Shown here piece after piece: positions 1 to 8,721 of a stretch of 38,530 nucleotides of DNA. Source of the DNA: an uncultured Chlorobiaceae bacterium (lineage in GTDB: Bacteria; Bacteroidota; Chlorobiia; Chlorobiales; Chlorobiaceae); the NCBI GenBank assembly GCA_903851535.1, contig CAINOO010000167.1, positions 1 to 38,530 of the forward strand, in the 5' to 3' direction. A program made the position numbers and the translations under genes. The notes under the pieces were generated by a model that was given only the letters and a program-made list of their open reading frames with translations, had not been told where the DNA came from and searched no databases. Each line of letters starts with the position of its first letter. Position 1 is the stretch's first letter.

Positions 1-2
1 CT

Positions 3-74
3 GAATATGTCTTGAAACTTATCGTCTTACTCATTCTTTTGCTCTGGATTATCTGGACTTTTGCGGAAAAATAA
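3..74 (+). CDS. 3' end of an upstream membrane protein gene (partial)
   Basis: The first bases hold an open frame of 23 codons ending in TAA at 72-74. The residues are strongly hydrophobic (a Leu/Ile/Val/Trp run of about 16) and end in a short charged tail, FAEK. This is what the last transmembrane helix and C-terminus of an inner-membrane protein would look like. The gene lies on the same strand as der and ends about 113 bases upstream of it. With only 23 residues the family cannot be named, and chance remains possible because the start is outside the window. Confidence 0.4.
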   Translation, partial: EYVLKLIVLLILLLWIIWTFAEK

Positions 75-187
75 AGTTCATCAATGTAAATTATTCCACT
101 TAATTCTACAAATTATACCTTATATCTCAAAAGGAATTCCCTTGGGGGCCTTCGTCAACTTTTTTTATCAAGACCGCATCTGTTCTT

Positions 188-1501
188 ATGAAGCCTTTAA
201 TTGCTCTGGTAGGCCGCCCTAACGTCGGCAAATCAACCCTGTTCAACCGCATCCTGCGCCAACGAAGCGCCATCGTCGATCCAACTCCCGGTGTCACAAG
301 AGACCGCCATATCGCAGAGGGCGAGTGGCAAGGCAAGGAGTTTTCACTGATGGATACCGGAGGCTATAATGCCGAGGGAGATACCATCAGCATGGCGATG
401 CTTGAGCAGACCCTGACGGCCATACGTGATGCCGATATTGTTATTTTTTTAACCGATGTTCGTGCAGGGCTCTCCTACGAAGATCTCGAACTTGGCCGAC
501 TGCTGCAGCGAACCTTCCGGCACAAGCAGCTCTTTTTTGCCGTGAACAAGGTTGAAACCCCGCAACTCACCATTGATGCAGCCTCGTTCATCAGCACCGG
601 ATTTACCAACCCTTACTTTATCTCGGCCCGGGACGGGAGCGGGGTGGCCGATATGCTTGACGAGATCCTGGAGTCGCTGCCTGAAACGGAGAGAGAGCAC
701 AGCAACAAGGCCTGTGCAACCCAACTGGCCGTAGTGGGAAGGCCTAATGTGGGAAAATCAAGTTTCGTCAATGCCCTGCTTGGTTCAAACCGCCTTATTG
801 TGTCGAACATACCGGGCACAACACGCGATGCCATCGACAGCCACTTTACCCGCAAGCAGGAGGACTTCATCCTGATTGATACGGCGGGACTGCGAAAAAG
901 GACTAAAATTGACGCGGGCATCGAGTACTACAGCTCGCTGAGAACGGAAAAAGCCATTGAGCGCTGCGACGTTGCCCTGGTGATGCTTGATGCCGCTCCA
1001 GGTATTGAAAAGCAGGATATGAAAATTATCAATATGGCCGTTGAGCGCAAAAAAGGGGCGCTCCTGTTGATCAATAAATGGGATCTTGTTGAAAAGGATT
1101 CAAAGACCAGCAAGATCTATGAAGAGGATCTCCGGATGCAGATGGGTAACCTCTCCTACGTTCCGGTGCTCTTTATTTCGGCACTCACCAAAAAGAACCT
1201 CTATCGGGCCATTGATACGGCACAGGAGATATGCCGGAACCGCTCCCGTAAAATAAGTACCAGCGTGCTCAACAAATTTCTTGAGGAGGCACTTTCACAA
1301 ACGCACGTTGCCACAAAAACAGGCAAGGAGCTGAAGATCAAGTATATGACGCAGATCAATGCCGCCTGGCCCGTCTTTGCCTTTTTCTGCAATGATCCTC
1401 TCCTGGTGCAGCCCAATTTCAGAAAGTTTCTTGAAAACAAGCTGCGCGAAAAGTTCAGCCTGGAGGGGGTACCCATTTCGATGCGTTTCATGCAGAAATA
1501 G
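188..1501 (+). CDS. der: Ribosome-assembly GTPase Der (EngA)
   Basis: Der is an essential GTPase that binds the 50S ribosomal subunit and acts in its late maturation. The 437 residues match the family's usual length and its hallmark of two tandem GTPase domains. Domain 1 shows GRPNVGKS (residues 9-16), DTGG (56-59) and NKVE (120-123). Domain 2 shows a second GRPNVGKS (184-191), DTAG (231-234) and NKWD (296-299). A KH-like C-terminal domain follows from about residue 355. The ATG at 188 places the first P-loop where it normally lies. No strong ribosome-binding site is visible in front of it. The Mrp-type gene starts 58 bases downstream on the same strand, so the two may be co-transcribed. Confidence 0.97.
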   Translation: MKPLIALVGRPNVGKSTLFNRILRQRSAIVDPTPGVTRDRHIAEGEWQGKEFSLMDTGGYNAEGDTISMAMLEQTLTAIRDADIVIFLTDVRAGLSYEDLELGRLLQRTFRHKQLFFAVNKVETPQLTIDAASFISTGFTNPYFISARDGSGVADMLDEILESLPETEREHSNKACATQLAVVGRPNVGKSSFVNALLGSNRLIVSNIPGTTRDAIDSHFTRKQEDFILIDTAGLRKRTKIDAGIEYYSSLRTEKAIERCDVALVMLDAAPGIEKQDMKIINMAVERKKGALLLINKWDLVEKDSKTSKIYEEDLRMQMGNLSYVPVLFISALTKKNLYRAIDTAQEICRNRSRKISTSVLNKFLEEALSQTHVATKTGKELKIKYMTQINAAWPVFAFFCNDPLLVQPNFRKFLENKLREKFSLEGVPISMRFMQK

Positions 1502-1559
1502 GCGCATGGCCACAACTCAACCACAACTGTTTTTTTGCAACATAAAACGATAACACTCC

Positions 1560-2453
1560 ATGACAACACTCCATGATGAATCAACAAACTCATCCTGCAA
1601 CCATCATCAAGGCGATGATCAGCCGGCACATGCATCCTGCGGTCATCATAACTGCAATCATGACCGTCCGCTGAAAGGGGTAAAAGAGATTATTGCGGTA
1701 GCTTCGGGAAAGGGCGGAGTCGGGAAATCGACTTTTGCGGTCAATCTTGCCATCACCCTTGCCCAAACGGGAGCAAAAGTGGGCCTGATTGATGCCGATC
1801 TTTACGGCCCGAGCATTCCAACCATGTTCGGGCTCCTTGATGCCAAACCGGAAGTTGAGGGTAAAAATCTTGTGCCACTGGAAAAATGGGGCGTCAAACT
1901 GATGTCCATCGGCTTTTTGATCGAAAGCGATACGGCTGTGATTTGGCGAGGGCCGATGGTATCGAACGCGGTCAAGCAGTTTATCAATGACGTCGAATGG
2001 AAGGAACTTGATTACCTGATTTTCGATCTTCCTCCCGGTACGGGGGATATCCAGATCACTATCGCCCAGACCATTCCCCTGACCGGGGCCATTATTGTCA
2101 CAACGCCGCAGGATGTAGCCATTGCCGATGTAACCAAAGCGGTGAGCATGTTCCGCAAGGTCAATGTCCCCATTCTCGGAGTGGTCGAAAACATGAGCTA
2201 TTACGAACTCCCTGACGGAACAAAAGACTACATTTTCGGACATCATGGAGGCGAAATCTTTGCCCGAACACAGGGACTCGCCTTCCTCGGCTCCATCCCG
2301 ATCGACCGGGCAGTGCGCGAAGGCGGTGACAGCGGAACACCCTGCCTGCTCAGCCATCCCGATTCACCGACATCGAAAGCCATAAATCAGACGGGAATGG
2401 AGGTTATCCGCAGGATTTCGATCATGGAAGCAGAAAACGGTAACAAACAATGA
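1560..2453 (+). CDS. Mrp/ApbC/NBP35-type P-loop ATPase, Fe-S cluster carrier variant
   Basis: Mrp/ApbC proteins are cytoplasmic dimeric ATPases that carry and transfer Fe-S clusters. The deviant Walker A motif GKGGVGKS is at residues 50-57, followed by the LIDADLYGPS switch region (77-86) and the FDLPPGTGD motif (155-163). Two things are unusual. At 297 residues it lacks the N-terminal DUF59/MIP18 domain of most bacterial Mrp proteins and instead has a head rich in His and Cys (Cys13, Cys27, Cys32 and about seven His within residues 5-34). The CxxC that normally follows ENMS and bridges a 4Fe-4S cluster is absent: ENMSYYELPDGT occupies that place. A NifU-like gene follows 102 bases downstream, which supports an Fe-S role. 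How it would bind a cluster without the CxxC is open. Confidence 0.9.
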   Translation: MTTLHDESTNSSCNHHQGDDQPAHASCGHHNCNHDRPLKGVKEIIAVASGKGGVGKSTFAVNLAITLAQTGAKVGLIDADLYGPSIPTMFGLLDAKPEVEGKNLVPLEKWGVKLMSIGFLIESDTAVIWRGPMVSNAVKQFINDVEWKELDYLIFDLPPGTGDIQITIAQTIPLTGAIIVTTPQDVAIADVTKAVSMFRKVNVPILGVVENMSYYELPDGTKDYIFGHHGGEIFARTQGLAFLGSIPIDRAVREGGDSGTPCLLSHPDSPTSKAINQTGMEVIRRISIMEAENGNKQ

Positions 2454-2555
2454 TGAATTGTGTATTGTTTTTTTCCGCAAGAGGTTTGATATTATGTCCT
2501 GTTCCATGATTAAAAAGGTTACCACTATTTTCAACCATTGTAAACAAACCATACC

Positions 2556-2816
2556 ATGAGTTCCAGCAAGGATTATCTGCCAAACAGCGATGCGCTCTAC
2601 GACCGCGTTATTGCCGCACTTGAAACTGTACGCCCTTATCTGCAGGTTGATGGTGGCGATTGTCAGATTGTCGGCATTACCAAAGATATGACCGTTGATG
2701 TAAAACTGCTTGGCGCATGTGGTTCATGCCCGATGAGCACCCTGACCCTGCGTGCCGGTGTTGAACAGGCAATAAAAAAAGCGGTTCCGGAAATTGTTCG
2801 CGTTGAATCGGTCTGA
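2556..2816 (+). CDS. NifU-like C-terminal-domain protein (Fe-S scaffold/carrier)
   Basis: This 86-residue protein is the stand-alone NifU C-terminal (Nfu) domain, which holds a 4Fe-4S cluster between two monomers and hands it to target proteins. The family hallmarks are visible: RPYLQVDGGDC (residues 26-36), the cluster-binding C-x-x-C in GACGSCPMS (Cys55 and Cys58), then TLTLRAGVEQAI. It follows the Mrp-type ATPase on the same strand, which fits a two-gene Fe-S delivery unit. The 102-base gap is long enough for a separate promoter. The gene ends 4 bases before the end of the convergent ftsK. Confidence 0.93.
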   Translation: MSSSKDYLPNSDALYDRVIAALETVRPYLQVDGGDCQIVGITKDMTVDVKLLGACGSCPMSTLTLRAGVEQAIKKAVPEIVRVESV

Positions 2817-2820
2817 AAAC

Positions 2821-5301
2821 TCATCCATCGAGATTTCGCAATAAAAGTTCAAGGGAGTCTTCATTGTTGATGAGGACTTCCCTTGCTTTGCTCCCGTCGG
2901 CCTCACTCACAATCCCGCTGAATTCAAGCTGATCCATAACCCGCCCTGCACGGCTGAATCCAAGCCGGAGACGCCTTTGCAGCAATGAAACACTTGCCTG
3001 CTGGTGCGTCACCACAAGCCTTGCGGCCTCTTCAAACATGCTGTCCTTGCCATCTTTTTCCTGATATCCCGACGACGACATGCCGTTGCCCCTCTGCACA
3101 TCAGGAGTTGGAAGCACATACATATTTTTCAGGGCATGTTGCGAACCGATAAAGGAGGTAATCTCTTCAACCTCACCCGATGAGACGAATGGTCCCTGGA
3201 TACGCATCGATTTCGGCTGGTTTGAGGGCTGGTAGAGCATGTCACCGTTCCCGAGAAGCTGTTCGGCCCCGGAGCCATCAAGAATGGTGCGTGAATCGAC
3301 CCTGCTGGCCACCTGAAAAGCAATCCTGGCCGGAAAGTTGGCTTTGATGATACCGGTAATGACATCAACCGAAGGGCGCTGGGTCGCCACAATGAGGTGA
3401 ATACCCACCGCACGGGCGAGTTGGGCAATTCGGATAATCGGCTCTTCAACCTCCCGTCCTGCTGTAATCATGAGATCGGCAAGTTCATCAATGACCACAA
3501 CAATGTAAGGCAGGGCCTCTTCAGGAATACGACGATTGTGATCGCCGATATTGCGGACACCAGCTTTTTCGAGGGTCTCATACCGGATCTCCATCTCTTT
3601 GACGACGCACCTGAGTGCATAGACCGCCTTCTGGGGATCGGTGATAATCTGCTCATCAATACCGGGAAAACGCATGAGAAAATGGTTTTTCAGATGCTGG
3701 TACTGAAAAAGTTCCACCCTTTTGGGGTCGATCAGTACAAATTTGACCTTGTCGGGACTGCATGCATAGAGCAGGCTGGAGATAATGACATTGATGCAGA
3801 CCGACTTTCCGGCTCCTGTCGCACCGGCAATAAGCAGATGCGGCATGGTGGCCAGATCGGCAATATAGACCTCATTGGTGATGGTTTTGCCAAGCACAAT
3901 CGGCAGCATCATGGTGCTGTTCTTGAATTTTTCAACCTGCAGTACCGACCGAAGCCAGACCGTTTTCGGCTTGCCGTTTGGAATCTCAACACCAACAGCG
4001 TTCTTGCCGGGAATAGGCGCAATAATGCGGATACCTCGTGCCGAGAGCGCCATGGCAAGGTCGTTTTCAAGGGATTTGACCCGACTGACCTTGACATCCG
4101 GCTCAAGTTCCAGTTCAAAAAGGGTAACACGGGGGCCGACCGTGGTTGCAATCCTCTTTACCTCTATCTTGTAGATCTTGAGTTTCTCAAGCAGTTTCTG
4201 CTTGCTTTCGGCCAGATGCTGCTCATCGATCTGATCATTGTCGTCCGGCACTTTTTCGAGAAGATCAATCGAGGGAAAGCGGTAGGGCTCACGATCCTTG
4301 GTCTGTACTTTCAAACGGCGCTCGTCAAGGTCAGCCTCTTTTTCATGAACCGCCTGGTGAATGATCATCTCCGGCTCTCCCGGAACCGTTGGCTGCTGCA
4401 CCAAGGGAGGTGGCTCGACAATGACGGGCTCTGGCAGGAAGAGTTCCGGCTCAAACAGCTCATTCTGTAACGGATCAACGGGCAAAACCACAACCGCCGA
4501 TTCACGTGCACAGGGTTGCGGCGTCTCTTTTTTCAACTCCTCTTTTTTCAGTATCTCCTTTTTAAGCGTCTCCTTTTTAAGCGTCACCTTTCTCTGCTCC
4601 TCCTTTTTCCGCTCTCTCTCCCTGGCTTTCAGCCGCTTAAGCTCAGCCTTTTTTTTGCGCCTCTCAGCAAGTTTTGCCCTGAAAACAGCGAACGACTTAA
4701 GGCTTCTTGTGATAATGGGCAACAAAATTGCCTTGCCGGCATCGACGAAACCCTTCCCCATGTAGATGGTCAAGACAAGGGCAATAACAGCAAGAAGAAC
4801 CGACGATGCCGTAACACCAATCACAATAGAAAGAAACTCGGCAACCATACGCCCGACTGCTCCTGCCATAAAATCACTGAATGGCGCAGAGGTAAGACCA
4901 AAAATGGTAGCGACATCAAGTGAAATAAAGAGAGTGTAGAGAGAAAAAATAATGGCGGGCTTGAGGCTTTTTGCCCGCATGAGCAACCAGCCCCACAAAA
5001 AGATGGAGGTTACCGGAAGCAGTACCGAATAACCGAGAAATGAACGGATAAAAAAGTCCGAAATCCTTGCTCCAAATAAGCCGAACGGATTATGGATGCT
5101 TTCAGCCGCGCCCCGTGCCGCCTTGATGGAAATATCGTACCAGGCAAGCGTACCAAGACTTGCCTGATCATCCGGATGAAAACAGAGAAGGGCACCTGTC
5201 AAAAAGAGGGCAAGCAGCATCAGTACTATGCCGCCTATCTCTTTTTGCAGCGCCTTCATGTTCAGAATACTTGCCCTGCTGCCTTTGCTGTTATTTTTCA
5301 T
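2821..5301 (-). CDS. ftsK: DNA translocase FtsK/SpoIIIE
   Basis: FtsK sits at the division septum, pumps DNA, and helps resolve and segregate chromosome termini. The 826-residue protein has an N-terminal part with about four membrane segments (roughly residues 20-185). A Lys/Glu-rich then Pro/Glu-rich linker follows (about 205-345), then the motor with Walker A GATGAGKS (near 493-500) and Walker B VVVIDELADLM (near 601-611). The C-terminus is a gamma winged-helix domain (about 750-826) of the kind that reads KOPS sites. A longer reading from GTG at 5307 is possible, but the ATG at 5301 has the better-placed AGGTG. The linker contains short near-repeats of LKKE type. gcvT lies 39 bases upstream on the same strand. 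Confidence 0.96.
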   Translation of the reverse strand: MKNNSKGSRASILNMKALQKEIGGIVLMLLALFLTGALLCFHPDDQASLGTLAWYDISIKAARGAAESIHNPFGLFGARISDFFIRSFLGYSVLLPVTSIFLWGWLLMRAKSLKPAIIFSLYTLFISLDVATIFGLTSAPFSDFMAGAVGRMVAEFLSIVIGVTASSVLLAVIALVLTIYMGKGFVDAGKAILLPIITRSLKSFAVFRAKLAERRKKKAELKRLKARERERKKEEQRKVTLKKETLKKEILKKEELKKETPQPCARESAVVVLPVDPLQNELFEPELFLPEPVIVEPPPLVQQPTVPGEPEMIIHQAVHEKEADLDERRLKVQTKDREPYRFPSIDLLEKVPDDNDQIDEQHLAESKQKLLEKLKIYKIEVKRIATTVGPRVTLFELELEPDVKVSRVKSLENDLAMALSARGIRIIAPIPGKNAVGVEIPNGKPKTVWLRSVLQVEKFKNSTMMLPIVLGKTITNEVYIADLATMPHLLIAGATGAGKSVCINVIISSLLYACSPDKVKFVLIDPKRVELFQYQHLKNHFLMRFPGIDEQIITDPQKAVYALRCVVKEMEIRYETLEKAGVRNIGDHNRRIPEEALPYIVVVIDELADLMITAGREVEEPIIRIAQLARAVGIHLIVATQRPSVDVITGIIKANFPARIAFQVASRVDSRTILDGSGAEQLLGNGDMLYQPSNQPKSMRIQGPFVSSGEVEEITSFIGSQHALKNMYVLPTPDVQRGNGMSSSGYQEKDGKDSMFEEAARLVVTHQQASVSLLQRRLRLGFSRAGRVMDQLEFSGIVSEADGSKAREVLINNEDSLELLLRNLDG

Positions 5302-5340
5302 TTTCACCTGCCAACTTACCCCTGTAATACTTTATTGCAT

Positions 5341-6438
5341 TCACCCCAAAGAAGTTTTGATAAACGGCAAGCGCCTGATCACACCTGCATGGAAGTTCCC
5401 GCGAACTTCAACCAGAATGGGAGTGCCCACCGTGATGTATTCGCGCAAAACATTGCAGGTACCAACGGGCTCCTGAAGCGTTGGCGAAAGCGTTCCACTG
5501 CAAACCCGGCCAATCTCCTCCCGGGCACTGTTATAAACCTTGTAATGCTGACGAGGAAGAACACGGCCAACAAGCGAAAAACCGGCAACTCCCCTCTTCA
5601 AATTGAGCGCAACCCTCTGGCACTCCTCCCGACCTATAAAATTACCTTTATCTATTTTGACCACCCATTTCAACCTCGCTTCAAGAGGATTGGTACTGTG
5701 ATCAATCTCATGACCGTAGAGGGAGTAACCCATCTCAAGGCGGAGCGTATCACGTGCTCCAAGTCCGACGGGCTGAAGACCGCTCTCTTTGCCCGCATCA
5801 AACAACGCTTCCCATAAAGGTAAAGCCATCTCATTCGGCAGGCAGATCTCCACTCCCTTTTCACCGGTATAACCGGTTCGTGCTATGATCACCTCTGAGC
5901 CCTGGAAAGGGAGTTTACAAAACTGGAAAGAGCCAAGCGCATCAACGTCAAGCGCAGGAAAAACCGTCGCAAGAATATCCAGGGCAAGAGGCCCCTGCAG
6001 AGCAATCAAAGAGAGCTGGTCGGTATGATCTTCGAGCACAACACCTTCAAAGGCTCCGATATGCTGCTGCAGCCACTCAAAATCCTTTGGGGCATTGCTC
6101 GCGTTGACAATGAGAAAAAAGGTTTCACTGTCGATGCGGTAGATAATCAGGTCATCAACAATGCCTCCATTTGGATAGAGCATGAGATTGTACTGCGCCT
6201 GACCATCCCCAGCCTGGTCGAGGTCATTGGTTGTCATAAACTGGAGGAACTCCTGTGCCCTTGCACCCCTGATATAAAAATTGCCCATGTGCGACACATC
6301 AAAAAGCCCTGCTGCGTTCCGTACAGCATTGTGCTCGGCGATAATTCCCCTGTACTGTACCGGCATCAGATAGCCGCCGAAATCGATAATTTTAGCTCCT
6401 GCCTCTTCATGCCAGGAGTACAATGCTGTTTTTTTCAT
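5341..6438 (-). CDS. gcvT: Glycine cleavage system T protein (aminomethyltransferase)
   Basis: GcvT transfers the methylene group from the aminomethyl-lipoyl H protein to tetrahydrofolate, releasing ammonia. The 365 residues match the family in length and order. The N-terminus has [20 protein letters not shown], then [10 protein letters not shown], the folate-domain motif [12 protein letters not shown] near residue 190, and [16 protein letters not shown]-terminal barrel region contains the [12 protein letters not shown] stretch. The start is ATG with AGGG five bases upstream. The other glycine cleavage genes are not in this window. The 151 bases upstream probably hold its promoter, and ftsK follows closely, so the two may share a transcript. 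Confidence 0.95.
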   Translation of the reverse strand: MKKTALYSWHEEAGAKIIDFGGYLMPVQYRGIIAEHNAVRNAAGLFDVSHMGNFYIRGARAQEFLQFMTTNDLDQAGDGQAQYNLMLYPNGGIVDDLIIYRIDSETFFLIVNASNAPKDFEWLQQHIGAFEGVVLEDHTDQLSLIALQGPLALDILATVFPALDVDALGSFQFCKLPFQGSEVIIARTGYTGEKGVEICLPNEMALPLWEALFDAGKESGLQPVGLGARDTLRLEMGYSLYGHEIDHSTNPLEARLKWVVKIDKGNFIGREECQRVALNLKRGVAGFSLVGRVLPRQHYKVYNSAREEIGRVCSGTLSPTLQEPVGTCNVLREYITVGTPILVEVRGNFHAGVIRRLPFIKTSLG

Positions 6439-6542
6439 AACGACCCTACACTAAAGTTATTGAGCTGAGTTACAACTGACTGTAAAAAAACATTTAAAGA
6501 GGGAAATCAAAGCTTTTTTTCAGGGAGAAGAGTAATAATAAA

Positions 6543-6564
6543 CAGCAAGCATCCTTGCCTGCTG
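6543..6564 (-). terminator. Terminator-like hairpin after the lemA-TPM genes
   Basis: CAGCA-A-GCA / TGC-C-TGCTG can form an eight-pair stem with one mismatch and a TCCT loop. Read on the minus strand it follows the TPM gene that ends at 6590 and is followed by TTTATTATT. It would separate the lemA-TPM transcript from gcvT. The T tract is interrupted, so this is tentative. Confidence 0.4.
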
Positions 6565-6589
6565 CAATTGTTTGAAATAAATGACACAT

Positions 6590-7234
6590 TCACCTCCCCC
6601 GGCCAATAATCACCTCATTGCCAAGTTCATTGCGGTCATCGGGTTTCAGGGGAAAATGGGCTGCAAGGATTTCGGCACACCGGTCAACCGCTGCACCTAT
6701 CGCTGCGGCCTGCCCTTTGCTTTTGATGCCACGAATGATGATTCCAACAATCTCCTGCCAGAGTTCCCTGTCAACTTTCGCGTTAATGCCTTTATCGGCA
6801 ACCACACGGACGTTACGCTCAAAGAGCGAGATATAAATCAGAATGCCTGTATGGTCAACAGTCTGATTGATATCCTTTTGATAAAATGAGGTAATTGCAG
6901 CCTCTTCGACCTCCTCCTTCATATCGGACGATGTAACAAAAAGGCGTTTGAGCGGAGGAGTTCGTTTGATCACTTCATGGAGCACAATAAACAAGAGAGC
7001 AAATACTTCGAGAAAAAACCACATACTCTCCTTCTCGAAAAAAAGCGTCACAGCAATGCCAGAGAGCACTGCAAGAAGCGTACTGCCGATCATGCAGGCG
7101 AGAGGATAGTGGTAACTTGAGGGAACAACCATCACCACAATTTCACCTGAGGTACGTTTTTCCGCCTCCGCTATTCGCGCCTCAATCTGAAGCCGCTCCG
7201 CTGACGCAAGGAACTTTTCTGCCGGGTCTTTCAT
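6590..7234 (-). CDS. TPM-domain membrane protein
   Basis: A 214-residue protein of the TPM-domain group. An N-terminal segment is rich in charged residues (RIAEAEKRTSGEIVVMVVPSS, the start of the TPM fold). Two membrane helices lie at roughly 40-85, followed by the rest of the TPM domain with ERNVRVVADKGI and a helix ending in the C-terminus HFPLKPDDRNELGNE. The open frame continues upstream to 7372, but that part is only the shadow of the glycine-rich tail of the next gene. The ATG at 7234, with AAAGAG upstream, is therefore chosen. It lies 25 bases after the other TPM gene, and the pair plus lemA form an operon. The biochemical role is not established, although membrane quality control has been proposed for related proteins. 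Confidence 0.8.
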   Translation of the reverse strand: MKDPAEKFLASAERLQIEARIAEAEKRTSGEIVVMVVPSSYHYPLACMIGSTLLAVLSGIAVTLFFEKESMWFFLEVFALLFIVLHEVIKRTPPLKRLFVTSSDMKEEVEEAAITSFYQKDINQTVDHTGILIYISLFERNVRVVADKGINAKVDRELWQEIVGIIIRGIKSKGQAAAIGAAVDRCAEILAAHFPLKPDDRNELGNEVIIGRGR

Positions 7235-7259
7235 CTTTATCTCTTTATTTATTTGGCAG

Positions 7260-8027
7260 TTACCAATCACCTGATGCTCCACCGCCACCAAAACCACCGC
7301 CGCCACCGCTGAAGCCTCCGCCTCCACCGCCTCCGCCAAAGCCACCACCTCCGCCAAAAAAGCCCCCTCCAAAACCGCCGTTTGCCATCGGGCCGCCTCT
7401 GTGGCCGCGGAAAATCTGGCTGATAAAATAGATCACCAGCAAAATAAGGGTGAGCAGGGGAAATGAGGGTTTGCTGCCGTTGCCTTTCGTCGGGGGCCTG
7501 GCCTTGTACTCTCCATGAACCGCAGCAATAATCGAAGAGACCCCTTTACGGAATCCTTCATCGAACTGCCCGGCCTTGAAGGCGGGAGCTATCTCGTCAG
7601 CAACAATTCGCCCGGCAAGAAGGTCGGTCAAGCTCCCTTCCAGACCGTAGCCAACCTCAATACGCACTTTGTGGTCATCGCGTGAGACAATGAGCAGTAC
7701 ACCGTTGTCGGAGCCTTTATGGCCTATCTTCCAGGTTTCGGCAACCCGTATCGAAAAGTTCTCGATTGGCTCGCCCTGAAGCGACGGAATGGTCAGAATG
7801 ACGATCTGCGTCGACTCGGCAGCTTCAAACTGCTGAAGCCGGGCCTCAAGCTCCGCAAGCACCGGTGCGGAGATCATGGCCCCATAATCGTTAACCCGCC
7901 CCGAAAGAGCTGGAACCGGAATTGCCGCAAAGCTGCCGACCGGGAGAAACCCGATCAGCGCAACCACAAGAAAAAGCATAACCCGCAACCGGGATCTCAT
8001 CACGTTGTTCATGACAGACTGCACCAT
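7260..8027 (-). CDS. TPM-domain protein with signal peptide and Gly-rich tail (YgcG-like)
   Basis: 255 residues: a signal peptide (hydrophobic core about residues 14-34, cleavage near SFA-AIP) and a TPM domain (about 40-170). The domain has GRVNDYGAMIS, TIPSLQGEPIENFSIRVAE, GVLLIVSRDDHKVRIEVGYG and EGSLTDLLAGRI. One membrane helix follows (about 193-208), then a tail of almost pure Gly/Phe ending SGDW. The domain is therefore expected outside the cytoplasmic membrane, anchored near its C-terminus. The start codon overlaps the lemA stop codon by one base (TGATG), so translation is probably coupled. LemA/TPM pairs are common in bacteria and remain functionally unclear. Confidence 0.88.
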   Translation of the reverse strand: MVQSVMNNVMRSRLRVMLFLVVALIGFLPVGSFAAIPVPALSGRVNDYGAMISAPVLAELEARLQQFEAAESTQIVILTIPSLQGEPIENFSIRVAETWKIGHKGSDNGVLLIVSRDDHKVRIEVGYGLEGSLTDLLAGRIVADEIAPAFKAGQFDEGFRKGVSSIIAAVHGEYKARPPTKGNGSKPSFPLLTLILLVIYFISQIFRGHRGGPMANGGFGGGFFGGGGGFGGGGGGGGFSGGGGGFGGGGASGDW

Positions 8028-8614
8028 CAGAATTTGACTGCCGGCACCGCTTTTGCGGCTTCATCAGCCTTGAAGTACTCTTTTGCCTTCAGTTTCAACA
8101 GCATGCTGTTGGTCATGGAGTCAGGGAACTTCCTGATTGAAAAGTTGAACGTTGCAACAGCCTCATTATAGCGCTGACGGGCAACGCTGATACGGTTTTC
8201 AGTGCCTTCAAGCTGATTTTGCAGATCACGGAAGTTCTGGCTGGCCTTGAGTTCAGGATAGCGTTCTACCGCCACAAGCAGGCGGGAGAGGCTGGAAGAG
8301 AGTCCACCCTGGGCGCTGGTAAATTTGGCCATGGCTGCCGGATCGCTGAGCATGGCCGGGGTAAGCTGAATAGAGGTCGCTTTTGCCCTCGCTTCCACCA
8401 CCGCAGTTAGGGTCTCCTTTTCAAAGTTGGCAGCACCCTTGACCGTAGCCACAAGATTCGGCACCAGATCACCCCGGCGCTGCAACTGCGACTCAAGATC
8501 GCCCCACGAGCGATTTACCGCCTCTTCATTCTGCTGTATAGTGTTGTATCCGCACCCGGAAAGAGTGCTGAAAAAAAGAAAAAACGCCACCAGTCTTGCT
8601 ATTGAGACCTTCAT
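8027..8614 (-). CDS. LemA family lipoprotein
   Basis: 195 residues of the LemA family, a helical envelope protein of unclear function. The chosen ATG at 8614 has AGGAGAGG at good spacing. It gives a lipoprotein signal with lipobox LSGC (Cys21); the longer reading to 8650 would bury this signal. Family motifs are present: [66 protein letters not shown] and FPDSM. It heads the lemA-TPM-TPM unit and overlaps the next gene by one base. Confidence 0.93.
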   Translation of the reverse strand: MKVSIARLVAFFLFFSTLSGCGYNTIQQNEEAVNRSWGDLESQLQRRGDLVPNLVATVKGAANFEKETLTAVVEARAKATSIQLTPAMLSDPAAMAKFTSAQGGLSSSLSRLLVAVERYPELKASQNFRDLQNQLEGTENRISVARQRYNEAVATFNFSIRKFPDSMTNSMLLKLKAKEYFKADEAAKAVPAVKF

Positions 8615-8721
8615 AATCCTCTCCTTGCCCTGTTTTGGTCTGTTAATCATATCTAAAAAAACACAAAATTAAATTAGTTCATTGCAAACAAGCGTCACGG
8701 TACAGCCCTCCGGTGAAGCAT

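Noticed and set aside
1590-2357. 255-codon frame on the minus strand
   Set aside because: It is antisense to the Mrp-type ATPase and has no family resemblance.
3397-4470. 357-codon frame on the plus strand
   Set aside because: It lies wholly antisense to the conserved motor and linker of ftsK and has no recognisable motif; long antisense frames are common opposite such genes.
7235-7372. 46-codon N-terminal extension of the second TPM gene
   Set aside because: It is a low-complexity Ala/Val/Glu reading of the glycine-rich tail of the neighbouring TPM gene in another frame; ATG 7234 is the sensible start.
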